From assembly GCA_049322355.1 (NCBI GenBank), contig JBMORG010000001.1, forward strand, positions 62,001 to 126,000: DNA of 64,000 nucleotides. The letters are read 5' to 3'. Under the pieces are notes generated by a model. The model had not been told where the DNA came from. It did not search any database and saw only the letters and a list, made by a program, of their open reading frames with translations. Both the position numbers and the translations under genes were made by a program. Positions 45,984 to 54,493 of the stretch are shown piece after piece. This DNA is from 0-14-0-80-60-11 sp049322355 (GTDB lineage: Bacteria; Desulfobacterota; Desulfobaccia; Desulfobaccales; 0-14-0-80-60-11). Numbering within the stretch: the first letter of the stretch is position 1; each line of letters starts with the position of its first letter.

Positions 45984-46499
45984 ATGGTCATCCGCCGCCT
46001 CGTGGCGCTCTGGTTACTGGCAGCCAGCCTGTGGGGCTGCGGCTATCGGCCTATGGGTGCCGAGCCCCTCAATTCCCAAGCCCGGCCGACCCTGGCGATT
46101 CCATTGTTCGGCAACCGCTCCACCGAGGTGGGCTTGGAGGCCGTCTTTGCCAATGAGCTGATTAACGCCTTTGCCCAGACCAGGGCGGTGAGGGTGGTGC
46201 CCGGCGACCGGGACGCGGAATACGTGCTGGAAGGCAAGGTGCGGTCGATAGATAATTCGTCGGTGGCTTTCAACAGCGTTACCCAATCGACAGTGCGCCG
46301 GGTGACCTTGAGGATCGACCTGACCCTGCGCCAGAAAAAAGGGGACAAGGTCATCTGGAAAGACACCCAGGTCCTGGCGGAAGATTATGTGGTGGACCCC
46401 AATTACCATGCGGGCGAAGCCACCAGGTCCGAAGGCATCCGGCGGGCCGCGGTCACCCTGTCCCGACGGGTTCTGGATAAGGTGTTGTTGGTGATTTAG
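45984..46499 (+). CDS. lptE: LptE-like LPS-assembly lipoprotein
   Basis: 171 residues. Signal peptide MVIRRLVALWLLAASLWGC with lipobox Cys19, then GYRPMGAEP and LAIPLFGNRSTEVGLEAVFANEL, the LptE family core. It would sit in the outer membrane as the plug of LptD. The position between leuS and holA is the standard one and supports the call. Confidence 0.88.
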   Translation: MVIRRLVALWLLAASLWGCGYRPMGAEPLNSQARPTLAIPLFGNRSTEVGLEAVFANELINAFAQTRAVRVVPGDRDAEYVLEGKVRSIDNSSVAFNSVTQSTVRRVTLRIDLTLRQKKGDKVIWKDTQVLAEDYVVDPNYHAGEATRSEGIRRAAVTLSRRVLDKVLLVI

Positions 46500-46618
46500 A
46501 AATTGATGGTGAACAATGAGTAATTATGGGGAAGGGTACGATTGCTGATGACTCTTTAAGAAATTCTTTGATTGATTTTATAAATTTTTTAGGTTATCCA
46601 TTAATTTAATATATTCCA

Positions 46619-47011
46619 ATGCTTACCAGACAAGAATTGCAACAGATTGCCAGAGCGAGGCTGCAAGACGCAGAGGCTCTATATCAGAGTAGCAGATATG
46701 ATAGCTCGATTTATCTTTGCGGTTATGCAATTGAAATTGGTTTAAAACATAAGATATGCAAGACTTTGAGGTGGAAAGAATTCCCACCAGACGGAAGTTT
46801 CCACGGTCTTCAAAGTTTCAAAACTCATAGTTTAGATGTCTTGCTTAAACTATCCGGTGCTGAGGATAAAATTAAGAAAAATTTTATGGTACAATGGTCA
46901 ATAGTAGCAAAGTGGGACCCAGAGGCGCGTTATGAAAAAGTTGGCAGTGCTACTAAACAAAGTGCTAAGTTAATGATTGAGGCAACAAAAATATTATTGG
47001 GGGCTCTATGA
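46619..47011 (+). CDS. Small HEPN-domain protein
   Basis: 130 residues, all helical. LTRQELQQIARARLQDAEALY followed by YDSSIYLCGYAIEIGLKHKI is the typical HEPN pair of helices found beside minimal nucleotidyltransferases. The R-x4-6-H RNase motif is absent. It overlaps the next gene by ATGA (47008-47011). The pair sits between lptE and holA, normally neighbours, and is AT-rich, so it looks inserted. A toxin-antitoxin-like or stress role is inferred from HEPN/MNT relatives. Confidence 0.8.
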   Translation: MLTRQELQQIARARLQDAEALYQSSRYDSSIYLCGYAIEIGLKHKICKTLRWKEFPPDGSFHGLQSFKTHSLDVLLKLSGAEDKIKKNFMVQWSIVAKWDPEARYEKVGSATKQSAKLMIEATKILLGAL

Positions 47012-47433
47012 TTAAGCATCTTCTTAATAAGTTAGAATCCCTCGAAAAAGAAATCGCCAATGAAAAAGGAGATTTTTCTCTTTTTGGCCTTTTTTTGCGA
47101 GAAGATGCAGAAAATAGGTGGGATCTGGTTGTTTCTGCGACTTGGCTTAATTCTGATAGTATAGAAGATCTGAATTATATAGCCAGCAAATTACAATCTT
47201 ACCTGAAAAACAGTGAATTGATATCTATTTCGCGCATCGTGATACTTGATTTGAACGATCCCATTGTTCAAATTATCAACAGAACCTGGGGTGTTCAGCG
47301 CGAATATCCGCTTGAGTTAAATCACCTCCAAATATTCAATTTGCCTTTCAAATATGCATATATAATAATCTCTCAAAGTGGCAAACCTGTATTAAAGAAT
47401 GTCGGGAAACGGAGATTAAGACAAACTGTATAA
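47008..47433 (+). CDS. Partner of the HEPN protein, possibly a degenerate MNT nucleotidyltransferase
   Basis: 141 residues. I recall similar proteins next to HEPN genes but no characterised one. The segment SLFGLFLREDAENRWDLVV resembles the MNT core LFGSrArG...SDiDLlV in spacing, with the GS pair replaced by GL and only the WDL aspartate kept. If related to MNT, it has lost most catalytic residues. The rest (NYIASKLQSYL, SRIVILDLNDPIVQIINR, AYIIISQSGK) appears to be alpha/beta. Translationally coupled to the HEPN gene. Confidence 0.65.
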   Translation: MIKHLLNKLESLEKEIANEKGDFSLFGLFLREDAENRWDLVVSATWLNSDSIEDLNYIASKLQSYLKNSELISISRIVILDLNDPIVQIINRTWGVQREYPLELNHLQIFNLPFKYAYIIISQSGKPVLKNVGKRRLRQTV

Positions 47434-47467
47434 TCACCCTCTCTCCTTTCAATCATACCAATAACCC

Positions 47468-48466
47468 ATGTCCCATCCCATCTTAGAACGTCACATCGAG
47501 TGTAAGTCCTTTAAGCCCCTCTACCTCTTTTACGGGGACGAGGAGTTTTTGATGCAGCGGGCGCTGGCGCGCCTGGAGGCGGGGCTGACGGACGCAGCGG
47601 GTGAACCCCCCAGCCGGGTGCTTAGGGAGGCCCAGGAAGTGGGGCTGGCGGAGTTTTTGGCGGAATCCCGGGCGGCCACCCTCTGGGGTCCGGGGCAATT
47701 GCTCATTTTGCGGCGGGTGGAGGCCTACCCCGCGGAGCAGCTCAAGGCCATCATAGAGTATCTGGATCACCCCGCGCCCCGGGCCTGGGTGGTGCTTCTG
47801 GCAGAAGGCCTTAAGGCCCGGGACGTGGAAAAACACGCGGTGTGGGGCAGACTGGCGCGGGGGGAGGCGGCCCTGGGGTTTTTCCGGCTGCGGGAAGGCG
47901 AGCTCAACCAGTGGCTGACCCGGGAAGCCCGGAGTCTGGGCAAGAACCTGACCTTGCCTGCGGCCCAGCGCCTGGTGGAGATGGCGGGTGACAACCTGGC
48001 GGAATTGAGACAGGAGTTGGAAAAGCTGGCCCTCTATGCCGGGGCGGAGTCCACCCTGACCCCGGCCCTGGTGACCCAGTTGGCCAGCCACAGCCGTACC
48101 TACAACATTTTTGCCCTGGTGGACGCCCTGGGCGGCCCCAGCTTTCAACAACGCCTGGCACCATTGGGACATTTGCTGGACCTGGGGGAGCATCCAGTCA
48201 AGATCTTGGGGATGCTGGCCCGGCAGATACGGATACTCATCAGGGTGAAGGAGGGGGCAGGAGACCATCCTGCGGAAGTGGCCCGAAAGCTGCAAGTACC
48301 CCAATGGAAGGTGAAGGGCCTAACCCAACAGGCGGACCGTTTTAGCGAGGCGGCCCTCAAGGCGCACCTGGGCATGTTGCACCAGGTGGATTATCATCTC
48401 AAGACCAGCACCGGCAATCCCCGGCTCTGGCTGGAGTGGGCTTTGTTGAAGATGGGTCCGGGGTAG
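47468..48466 (+). CDS. holA: DNA polymerase III subunit delta
   Basis: 332 residues. Clamp-loader wrench subunit: an AAA+-like fold starting at KPLYLFYGDEEFLMQRAL, with no working Walker A, as normal for delta, and the C-terminal helical collar domain. It opens the beta clamp. It lies 34 bases downstream of the HEPN pair and ends at a long hairpin shared with convergent rpsT. Confidence 0.93.
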   Translation: MSHPILERHIECKSFKPLYLFYGDEEFLMQRALARLEAGLTDAAGEPPSRVLREAQEVGLAEFLAESRAATLWGPGQLLILRRVEAYPAEQLKAIIEYLDHPAPRAWVVLLAEGLKARDVEKHAVWGRLARGEAALGFFRLREGELNQWLTREARSLGKNLTLPAAQRLVEMAGDNLAELRQELEKLALYAGAESTLTPALVTQLASHSRTYNIFALVDALGGPSFQQRLAPLGHLLDLGEHPVKILGMLARQIRILIRVKEGAGDHPAEVARKLQVPQWKVKGLTQQADRFSEAALKAHLGMLHQVDYHLKTSTGNPRLWLEWALLKMGPG

Positions 48467-48470
48467 AAAA

Positions 48471-48524
48471 GGTTTCAGGTCCCAGGGGTATTAAAGACTA
48501 TCCTAAAACCCGGAACCTGAAACC
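48471..48524. terminator. Bidirectional hairpin between holA and rpsT
   Basis: GGTTTCAGGT (48471-48480) and ACCTGAAACC (48515-48524) pair perfectly over ten bases, between the stops of the two convergent genes. Confidence 0.7.
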
Positions 48525-48526
48525 AT

Positions 48527-48796
48527 TTAAGCGCCTTGCAGGGCGTTGACCTGACGGGTGAGGCGGGAAATCTTGCGAGCCGCAGCGCGCCAATGTAAAG
48601 TGCCCTTGCCGGCCACCCGGGCGATCACCGGGATGGCGCTCTGCAAGGCTGTCTGAGCCTCTTCTATATTTTTTTGGGCCACTGCCTGGCGCACCTGGCG
48701 CACCACGTTCTTGACCCTGGTTTTACGGCTTTGGTTGCGCAACCGCCGCTTTTCATTCTGTCGTGCCCGCTTCATGGCGGATAAATGTCTGGCCAA
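48527..48796 (-). CDS. rpsT: Ribosomal protein S20
   Basis: 89 residues from TTG 48796. The GGAGG at 48803-48807 directly abuts ATG 48802, leaving no spacing, but sits six bases before TTG. That also gives the family N terminus ARHLSAMKRARQNEKRRLRN. E. coli rpsT is known to use a UUG start, linked to its autoregulation. Basic, helical, binds 16S rRNA 5' domain. Converges on holA. Confidence 0.92.
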   Translation of the reverse strand: MARHLSAMKRARQNEKRRLRNQSRKTRVKNVVRQVRQAVAQKNIEEAQTALQSAIPVIARVAGKGTLHWRAAARKISRLTRQVNALQGA

Positions 48797-48858
48797 TGTC
48801 ATCCTCCGAAATTAGTGCTTTATAAATTTCACCCAAGAACTCTTTTTTGTCAAGGGCA

Positions 48859-49422
48859 TCAGCTTTCCTGATATTGCCGGAAAAACCCCCAAAAATAACT
48901 CGCCCCTGAGGCCAGGGTGGCAATGAGGGCCAGCCATAAAAGGGCCATGCCCAGTTCATGAAAATCCACCCCCACATAGGGATAGTGTAAAATCAAGGCC
49001 GTAAGCGCCGCCATTTGCAGCAGGGTCTTGGCCTTGCCCCAACGGTCCGGGGCCAGGATGATGCCCTCCGTGGCCGCCAGACCCCTAAGGCCGGTGACCG
49101 CCAGTTCCCGTCCGATAATCAGAAAAGCCATCCAGGCCGGCACCCGGCCCAAAGGGATCAACATGATCAGGGCCACGGAAACCAGGAGCTTGTCCGCCAG
49201 AGGGTCCATGAACTTGCCCAAGCGGCTCACCAGGCGATGGCGCCGGGCCAAAAAGCCGTCCAGGAAATCTGTGGCTCCTGCCAGCAAGAAACAGAGGGCA
49301 CCCAAGAAGCTGGCCCAAGGGCCGGGAAAGAACAACAGCAACATCACCACGGGTACCGCGGCGATCCGGGCTCCGGTGAGGATGTTGGGGGTGGCCCAGT
49401 TATTGACATCTATCTGGCGCAT
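48859..49422 (-). CDS. pgsA: CDP-diacylglycerol-glycerol-3-phosphate phosphatidyltransferase
   Basis: 187 residues with several membrane helices. The CDP-alcohol phosphotransferase motif is complete: D-G-x2-A-R-x8-G-x3-D-x3-D in LDGFLARRHRLVSRLGKFMD then PLAD. Makes phosphatidylglycerol phosphate, the substrate of PgpA encoded at 38302. It follows the aldolase gene with one base between them, so the two are co-transcribed. Confidence 0.93.
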   Translation of the reverse strand: MRQIDVNNWATPNILTGARIAAVPVVMLLLFFPGPWASFLGALCFLLAGATDFLDGFLARRHRLVSRLGKFMDPLADKLLVSVALIMLIPLGRVPAWMAFLIIGRELAVTGLRGLAATEGIILAPDRWGKAKTLLQMAALTALILHYPYVGVDFHELGMALLWLALIATLASGASYFWGFFRQYQES

Positions 49423-49423
49423 A

Positions 49424-50083
49424 TCAGGTCTTGCGGGCTCGTTCCCAATCTTCCAAAAACTTTTGTAAGCCGATGTCAGTCAACGGATGTTTCATGAGCT
49501 GCATGAGCACGCTGTAAGGCACCGTGGCGATATCAGCCCCGGCCAAGGCGCCCTCCAGGACATGCAGGGGATGGCGCACTGAGGCCACGATAATTTCCGT
49601 ATCAAAGCCGTAATTTTCAAAAATGGTGATGATCTGTTCTACGATCTCCATGCCCCGGTGATTGATATCATCCAGGCGGCCGATGAACGGGCTGACATAA
49701 GTTGCCCCCGCTTTGGCGGCCATGAGGGCCTGAAGCGGTTGAAAGATCAGGGTGACGTTGACATGGATGTCTTCGGCCGCCAAGATCCGGGTGGCCTTGA
49801 GGCCCTCAGGAGTCATGGGAATTTTGACCGCCACCCATTCATGGATTTGGGCCAGTTCCCGGGCTTCCGCCACCATGGCGCCGGACTCGGTGGCCACTAC
49901 CTCGGCGCTCACCGGACCCTGCACCAACTCACAGATGGCGCGAATATGCTCTTTAAACTGCTCTTTGGTGCCTAAACCGATTTTGGCGCACAGGCTGGGA
50001 TTGGTGGTGACGCCGTCCACCAAGCCCAGGCTATGGGCCTCCCGAATTTCATCCAGATTGGCGGTGTCGATAAAGAATTTCAT
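49424..50083 (-). CDS. fsa: Fructose-6-phosphate aldolase / short transaldolase
   Basis: 219 residues, the length of the short transaldolase (FSA/TalC) class. MKFFIDTANLDEIREA, GVTTNPSLCAK and the Schiff-base lysine in VAVKIPMTPEGL are present. Either transaldolase in the pentose phosphate pathway or fructose-6-phosphate aldolase; sequence alone does not decide. Co-transcribed with pgsA. Confidence 0.93.
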   Translation of the reverse strand: MKFFIDTANLDEIREAHSLGLVDGVTTNPSLCAKIGLGTKEQFKEHIRAICELVQGPVSAEVVATESGAMVAEARELAQIHEWVAVKIPMTPEGLKATRILAAEDIHVNVTLIFQPLQALMAAKAGATYVSPFIGRLDDINHRGMEIVEQIITIFENYGFDTEIIVASVRHPLHVLEGALAGADIATVPYSVLMQLMKHPLTDIGLQKFLEDWERARKT

Positions 50084-50108
50084 AAAAGACCTCTTAATAT
50101 ACCATAAG

Positions 50109-50369
50109 TTAATTTCTGCTACTACTTAGGAAGCGCTTTAAACAGCCTTCGGAGCAAAAAAAATAAGCTTTGCCGTCTTTCTGGGTTGTGAGGGCTTCGC
50201 GCCGGGGAATGAAAGTCTTGCACACGGGGTCCTGGACCAGGACATCCGGTTCCCCTTCTCTTTCCAGGGGCTTAGGCGCCTTAGGCCAAAGACCCAGGGA
50301 ACCGGCCACCTTTTTAATGACCCAATAACCCAGATATCCCAGGCCCAAGCCCAAAAGTAAACGAAACAT
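50109..50369 (-). CDS. Membrane-anchored YHS/TRASH-like metal-binding protein
   Basis: 86 residues. One N-terminal membrane helix (FRLLLGLGLGYLGYWVI), then a short domain with DPVCKTFI and YFFCSEGCLKRF, the two cysteine pairs of YHS/TRASH-type domains (PP0621-like small proteins). It probably binds a metal ion; the role is unknown. It lies 25 bases upstream of the aldolase gene on the same strand. Confidence 0.75.
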   Translation of the reverse strand: MFRLLLGLGLGYLGYWVIKKVAGSLGLWPKAPKPLEREGEPDVLVQDPVCKTFIPRREALTTQKDGKAYFFCSEGCLKRFLSSSRN

Positions 50370-50405
50370 CTGGTTTTATCCTCAATAGTGGGGTAGTGCA
50401 ATGTT

Positions 50406-50510
50406 TCCTCCCCCTTGATGGGGGAGGGTTAGGGTGGGGGTGAAATAACTACCGGATTATATTGCCTTATTCCCTCTCCCCCCAACCCCCTCCCACCGGG
50501 GGAGGGGGAG
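50406..50510. repeat. Palindromic CCCTCCC element overlapping the folK 3' end
   Basis: Left arm TCCTCCCCCTTGATGGGGGA, right arm TCCCTCTCCCCCC...ACCGGGGGAGGGGG, with GGTTAGGGTGGGGGTGAAAT between. Same layout as 53508-53589 and 57156-57260. The right arm supplies the last 14 codons of folK. Confidence 0.8.
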
Positions 50511-51027
50511 TACCTAACGCCACCCGGTCCGCCACATCCAGTTCGGCCAGTAGGTCCTCGGCGCTTTTGCCCAACACCGGATGCCAGGCCCGGGGAGCAA
50601 TCTCTGCCAAGGGGGCCAGCACGAACACCCGGCGATGCATTTCGGGATGAGGCACCACCAGGTCCGGGGTAAAAATCACTTCGCCGTTAAATAACAACAG
50701 GTCCAGGTCAATGAGCCGGGGACCCCAGCGTACACCCCGCACACGCCCCATATCCGTTTCGATCCGCTGCAAAAGCCGCAGCAGCTCTTCCGGCCCCAGG
50801 CGGGTGCGCACTCGGGCTACGGCATTGACGTACCACGGCTGATCCTGCGGTCCCAGCGGCGGGTTCCGGTAGAAGGTGGAAACCCTGGTAACTTCTATCT
50901 CGTCCGCGGCGTTCAGGCGCTCCAAGGCCTCCTGCAACTGCGCCTCGGGGTCGCCCAGATTGGCTCCCAGCCCCAGGTAGGCGATGACCGGAGCCCGTTC
51001 GGTGATGGCGGCGACTCCCAAAGGCAT
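50467..51027 (-). CDS. folK: 6-hydroxymethyl-dihydropterin pyrophosphokinase (FolK)
   Basis: 186 residues. Folate pathway kinase: VIAYLGLGANLGDPEAQLQEAL, FYRNPPLGPQDQPWYVNAVA, the RVRGVRWGPRLIDLDLLLF signature and VPHPEMHRRVFVLAPLAEI. The normal fold ends near LLAELDVADRVAL. The final GTPPPPVGGGWGERE is read from the palindromic element at 50406-50510, so an intergenic repeat has replaced or extended the C terminus. The catalytic core is untouched. Confidence 0.93.
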   Translation of the reverse strand: MPLGVAAITERAPVIAYLGLGANLGDPEAQLQEALERLNAADEIEVTRVSTFYRNPPLGPQDQPWYVNAVARVRTRLGPEELLRLLQRIETDMGRVRGVRWGPRLIDLDLLLFNGEVIFTPDLVVPHPEMHRRVFVLAPLAEIAPRAWHPVLGKSAEDLLAELDVADRVALGTPPPPVGGGWGERE

Positions 51028-51041
51028 ACTTTTATACTACC

Positions 51042-52238
51042 CTATTTTTCTCCATCGGATAAAGGCTTTTTGATCAACGAAGGAATTACCGGGACTAACT
51101 TGGCCGCAATCTTAGCCGCCACCAACCTGGAGCCCTGATCATTGAAATGCGCCACGTCACAGATATTCTCTCTAAGCGGGGGAATCTCCTGGGCCAGGTC
51201 GATGACCAGCACCCCTTTTTTGACTCCCACCTCTCGGATGGTTTGATTGAGCCGGTCAAAGGCGCCCTTAAATTCCCCATAGCTAATCCCCTGGGTGACC
51301 TCCAGGTTGTGCATCATCCTTTTGATCAGGGGATCAGGATTGTCCGTCAACCGGCTGGCCTGGGTCATGAGCACCGGGGTGATGCCCCGGCCCCGGCAAA
51401 TATTGATAAAGGTTTGCAGATTGAGGGCGAACTCCCGGACGATCAGGTCCTGGTCGATGGAGATTTTTTGGCCCCGGACCTCCTTGAATTCATCATCTTT
51501 GCCCTTCCGGTCGGAATGGAAGAGGCCTTTGGTGGCCCGGGCCAGGTTGGGAAAGGTCAGGTCCCGGACCAAATAGAACATCTGGCGCAAATCCTGCCCC
51601 ACGGTCTTGAAACTCGGTTCTCTTTCCTGAATGGGCGACCGGGAGGGATTGGTGTTCCAGTAGGTTTTTTCGTACATCAAAATGGCCAGGTCGTTGATGT
51701 TCTCCATCAGGACCACGATATCAGGCTTGAGGTTCACCACCTTATTCAACAGGATATTCAAACAGTGCAGGGTATTATTGCCGCTGCGCCCGGCATTATA
51801 AGAATTTACCTTGAGACTGGTCTGCTCTTCGATGAGCCGCCCTGCCAGATACGGGAACCGCAAATTTTCATCCACATAGGTGCATTCGGTGGTGGAACCG
51901 CCCAAAAAAGCGATGGTCAGGTCCGGGTGCTCGTGAATTTTGGAGGGCATGATGAAGCCCTGGCGGTCCACCCGCAGCGCATAGGGCTTTTGCGTCAAAC
52001 TGTCGGACATCCGCATGGCGCTGGCGTCCGGCACCAGGATGTTACAATACAAGGGGTTGAATTCCCTGAGTTTAATGGAGCGCTGGATGCCGACGAGATT
52101 AATCCGCTCATGATTTCGGGCGGCCAGGATTTTTTCGGCCAGCACTGCCAGGCCACCCACGGCCAGGAGCACAATGACCCCGATAACCTTTTTAGGGTTT
52201 CTCTCCAGCCAGTTTTTGCGGTTTAAAGTGTTATTCAT
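51042..52238 (-). CDS. Membrane-anchored SGNH/GDSL hydrolase
   Basis: 398 residues. One N-terminal membrane helix (about 18-37) with the catalytic domain outside. SGNH blocks: FLGGSTTE (S115), YNAGRSGNN, ENIND, and a C-terminal DVAHFND supplying Asp and His. Such proteins often remove acetyl or acyl groups from surface polysaccharides. Adjacent to dapL but functionally unlinked as far as can be seen. Confidence 0.82.
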   Translation of the reverse strand: MNNTLNRKNWLERNPKKVIGVIVLLAVGGLAVLAEKILAARNHERINLVGIQRSIKLREFNPLYCNILVPDASAMRMSDSLTQKPYALRVDRQGFIMPSKIHEHPDLTIAFLGGSTTECTYVDENLRFPYLAGRLIEEQTSLKVNSYNAGRSGNNTLHCLNILLNKVVNLKPDIVVLMENINDLAILMYEKTYWNTNPSRSPIQEREPSFKTVGQDLRQMFYLVRDLTFPNLARATKGLFHSDRKGKDDEFKEVRGQKISIDQDLIVREFALNLQTFINICRGRGITPVLMTQASRLTDNPDPLIKRMMHNLEVTQGISYGEFKGAFDRLNQTIREVGVKKGVLVIDLAQEIPPLRENICDVAHFNDQGSRLVAAKIAAKLVPVIPSLIKKPLSDGEK

Positions 52239-52300
52239 CTGCCAAAATGAAACGAGGGGGGCGGTCTCCCCCCTCCTTCAGAATATCGGTTTCATTTTTT

Positions 52301-53470
52301 CTATCCCAGCCGCTCCAACCGGGCCAGGGCCTCTTCCAGGCGTTCCTTGGGGACGGTCAGGGCCAGGCGGACGTAACCTTCGCCCGGGGCGCCCAAGCCG
52401 TTGCCGGGAATGGTGACGATCCCGGCCTTTTCCAGCAGGTGGGTGGTGAAAGTCATGGAGGTGAAACCCGGAGGCACCGTCAGCCAGACATAGAAGGTGG
52501 CTTTGGGGGGCTCCACGTCGTAGCCCAGTTTTTTCAAGCCGCCCACCAGGATATCCCGGCGCTCCTGGAGAATGGCGCAATTTTCCCGGACGCAGCTCTG
52601 GTCCGAATCCAGGGCCGTAATCCCGGCAAACTGGATGGCATCGAAGGCCCCGGAGTCAATGTTGCTCTTGATCTTGCCCAGGGCCGCCAAAATCTCCCGG
52701 TTCCCCACCGCCATCCCCAGGCGCCACCCGGTCATATTGTAGGTTTTTGACAGGGAGTGGAATTCGATGCCGATTTCTTTGGCACCGGGGACCTCCAGAA
52801 AACTGGGGGGGTTAAAACCATCGTAGGCCAGCTCGGTATAGGCGGCGTCGTGAACGGCGATAATCTTGTATTCTTTGCAATAGTCCACTACCTTGGCGAA
52901 AAAGGCTGTATCCGCCACCGCCGCGGTGGGGTTATTGGGATAATTGAAAAACAGGGCTTTGGCGTCCCGGGAGATCAGCGGCGGGATATGGTCCAAATCA
53001 GGCAAAAAGTTGTTTTCCCGGGTGAGAGGCAGAAAGTGGCAATAGCCGCCGGCGAACAGAGTCCCCATCTGATAAACGGGATAGCCCGGCGAGGTCATGA
53101 GATTGATGTCTTCCGGGTTGTTGATCCCCAAGGGCAGGTGAGCGATGCCTTCTTTGGAGCCGATGAGGGTGAGGACTTCGCTCTCCGGGTCCAGGTCCAC
53201 CGCGAAACGCCCCTGATACCAGCGAGCCACGGCCTCCCGGAAGAGGTTCATGCCGGAGTAGGCCGGGTAGCGGTGGGTTTTGGGGTCTTGCACCGCTTCG
53301 ATCATCCTGTCTATGATGAAGCGGGGGGTGGGCAGGTCCGGGTCGCCTACGCCCAGGTCAATGATATCCACCCCTCGGGCCTTGACTTCGGCCTTTTTAT
53401 CGTCGATGGCCTTAAAGAGATAGGGCGGAATCAAGCCCAGGCGCGCCGCGGGTTCAAAAAAATCAGTCAT
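52301..53470 (-). CDS. dapL: LL-diaminopimelate aminotransferase
   Basis: 389 residues. Fold-type I PLP enzyme turning tetrahydrodipicolinate directly into LL-diaminopimelate. IIDLGVGDPDLPTP, YPAYSGMNLFREAVARWY, NYPNNPTAA and the PLP lysine in SLSKTYNMTGWRLG fit DapL. dapB, dapA, dapF and lysA nearby support this over a general aminotransferase. It bypasses the succinyl or acetyl branch enzymes (DapD, DapC, DapE), none of which appear here. Confidence 0.92.
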   Translation of the reverse strand: MTDFFEPAARLGLIPPYLFKAIDDKKAEVKARGVDIIDLGVGDPDLPTPRFIIDRMIEAVQDPKTHRYPAYSGMNLFREAVARWYQGRFAVDLDPESEVLTLIGSKEGIAHLPLGINNPEDINLMTSPGYPVYQMGTLFAGGYCHFLPLTRENNFLPDLDHIPPLISRDAKALFFNYPNNPTAAVADTAFFAKVVDYCKEYKIIAVHDAAYTELAYDGFNPPSFLEVPGAKEIGIEFHSLSKTYNMTGWRLGMAVGNREILAALGKIKSNIDSGAFDAIQFAGITALDSDQSCVRENCAILQERRDILVGGLKKLGYDVEPPKATFYVWLTVPPGFTSMTFTTHLLEKAGIVTIPGNGLGAPGEGYVRLALTVPKERLEEALARLERLG

Positions 53471-53507
53471 CTATGAGACCCTTTCTGATAAACACGTGAA
53501 AGTCATT

Positions 53508-53589
53508 TTCCTCTCCCCTGGTGGGAGGGGATTAAGGGGTTGGGGATTCACCCCCACCCTAACCCTCCCCCATCAGGGGGGAGAGAATT
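53508..53589. repeat. Palindromic CCCTCCC element between dapL and the FAH gene
   Basis: CTCTCCCCTGGTGGGAGGGG followed by GGGGATTCACCCCCACC and CCCTCCCCCATCAGGGGGGA; same inverted arrangement as 57156-57260. Confidence 0.8.
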
Positions 53590-53598
53590 TTAGACCCT

Positions 53599-54378
53599 TC
53601 AAGAAGCCAGCCTTTCTCCAGCTAATCGGTTTTTTAGGGTGCCAATACCTTCCACCCGGATTTCCACCACGTCGCCTGCCCGCATGGGGCCGATGCCCGA
53701 GGGGGTGCCGGTGGCGATGACATCGCCGGGCAAAAGCGTCATGATCCGGGAGATGAATGATACCAGGGTGGCCACCGGAAAGACCATATTTCGGGTGTTG
53801 GAGTGCTGCCGGTTTTCGCCGTTCAGATAAGCCTCTACCGTAAGGTTGTCCGGGTCGGGGATATCGGTTTCGATCCAGGGACCCAGAGGGGCGAAGGTGT
53901 CAAAACCTTTGGACCGGGTGAACTGCCCGTCTTTTTTCTGCAGGTCCCGGGCAGTGACGTCATTGATGCAGGTGTACCCCAGAACATAGTCGCGAAAGTC
54001 TTCCTCCGGAACGTTATGGCAAGTACGCCCGATAACCACGGCCAGTTCGGCTTCGTAATCCACCCGCCGGGACATGGCCGGATAGATGATGTCTTCATCA
54101 GGGCCGATCACTGCGGTGGATGGTTTGAGGAAGAGCAGGGGTTCATCCGGAATAGGGTGGCCAAACTCCGCGGCGTGGTCCCGATAATTCAAGCCCAGGG
54201 CCACGATCTTTGTGGGTTCGCAGGGCGCCAACAGCTTGACCGCCGGCAAGGACATGATCTCTCCAACAGTATTTTTCAAACCGCTGTCATAGGGAGTGCT
54301 CCATAAGACATTGATTTTCTCCCCTTCCAGGATGCCGTAACCGGTCCGGCCCGTCAGTTCAAAACGTACGATGCGCAT
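53599..54378 (-). CDS. Fumarylacetoacetate hydrolase family protein
   Basis: 259 residues. FAH C-terminal-type fold: KIVALGLNYRDHAAEFG, the metal-binding DYEAELAVVIG (two Glu) and CINDVTARDLQ (Asp), and TGTPSGIG. Members cleave or decarboxylate acylpyruvates and related oxo-acids, for example oxaloacetate. Lies between dapL and dapB on the same strand, but a role in lysine synthesis is not indicated by the motifs. Confidence 0.9.
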   Translation of the reverse strand: MRIVRFELTGRTGYGILEGEKINVLWSTPYDSGLKNTVGEIMSLPAVKLLAPCEPTKIVALGLNYRDHAAEFGHPIPDEPLLFLKPSTAVIGPDEDIIYPAMSRRVDYEAELAVVIGRTCHNVPEEDFRDYVLGYTCINDVTARDLQKKDGQFTRSKGFDTFAPLGPWIETDIPDPDNLTVEAYLNGENRQHSNTRNMVFPVATLVSFISRIMTLLPGDVIATGTPSGIGPMRAGDVVEIRVEGIGTLKNRLAGERLAS

Positions 54379-54410
54379 TGTTAGCCTTTCAGGCGTCAGT
54401 TACTCTAACC

Positions 54411-54435
54411 CGTTCCCAAGTGCAACTTGGGAACG
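54411..54435. repeat. Perfect palindrome CGTTCCCAAGT-gca-ACTTGGGAACG
   Basis: Base-for-base the same 25 bp as at 36877-36901, between the dapB and FAH genes. Confidence 0.85.
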
Positions 54436-54493
54436 AGGCTAAAAGTCCCCCTTTGGCAAAGGGGGATTTAGGGGGATTTTGTATAACCTGCGG

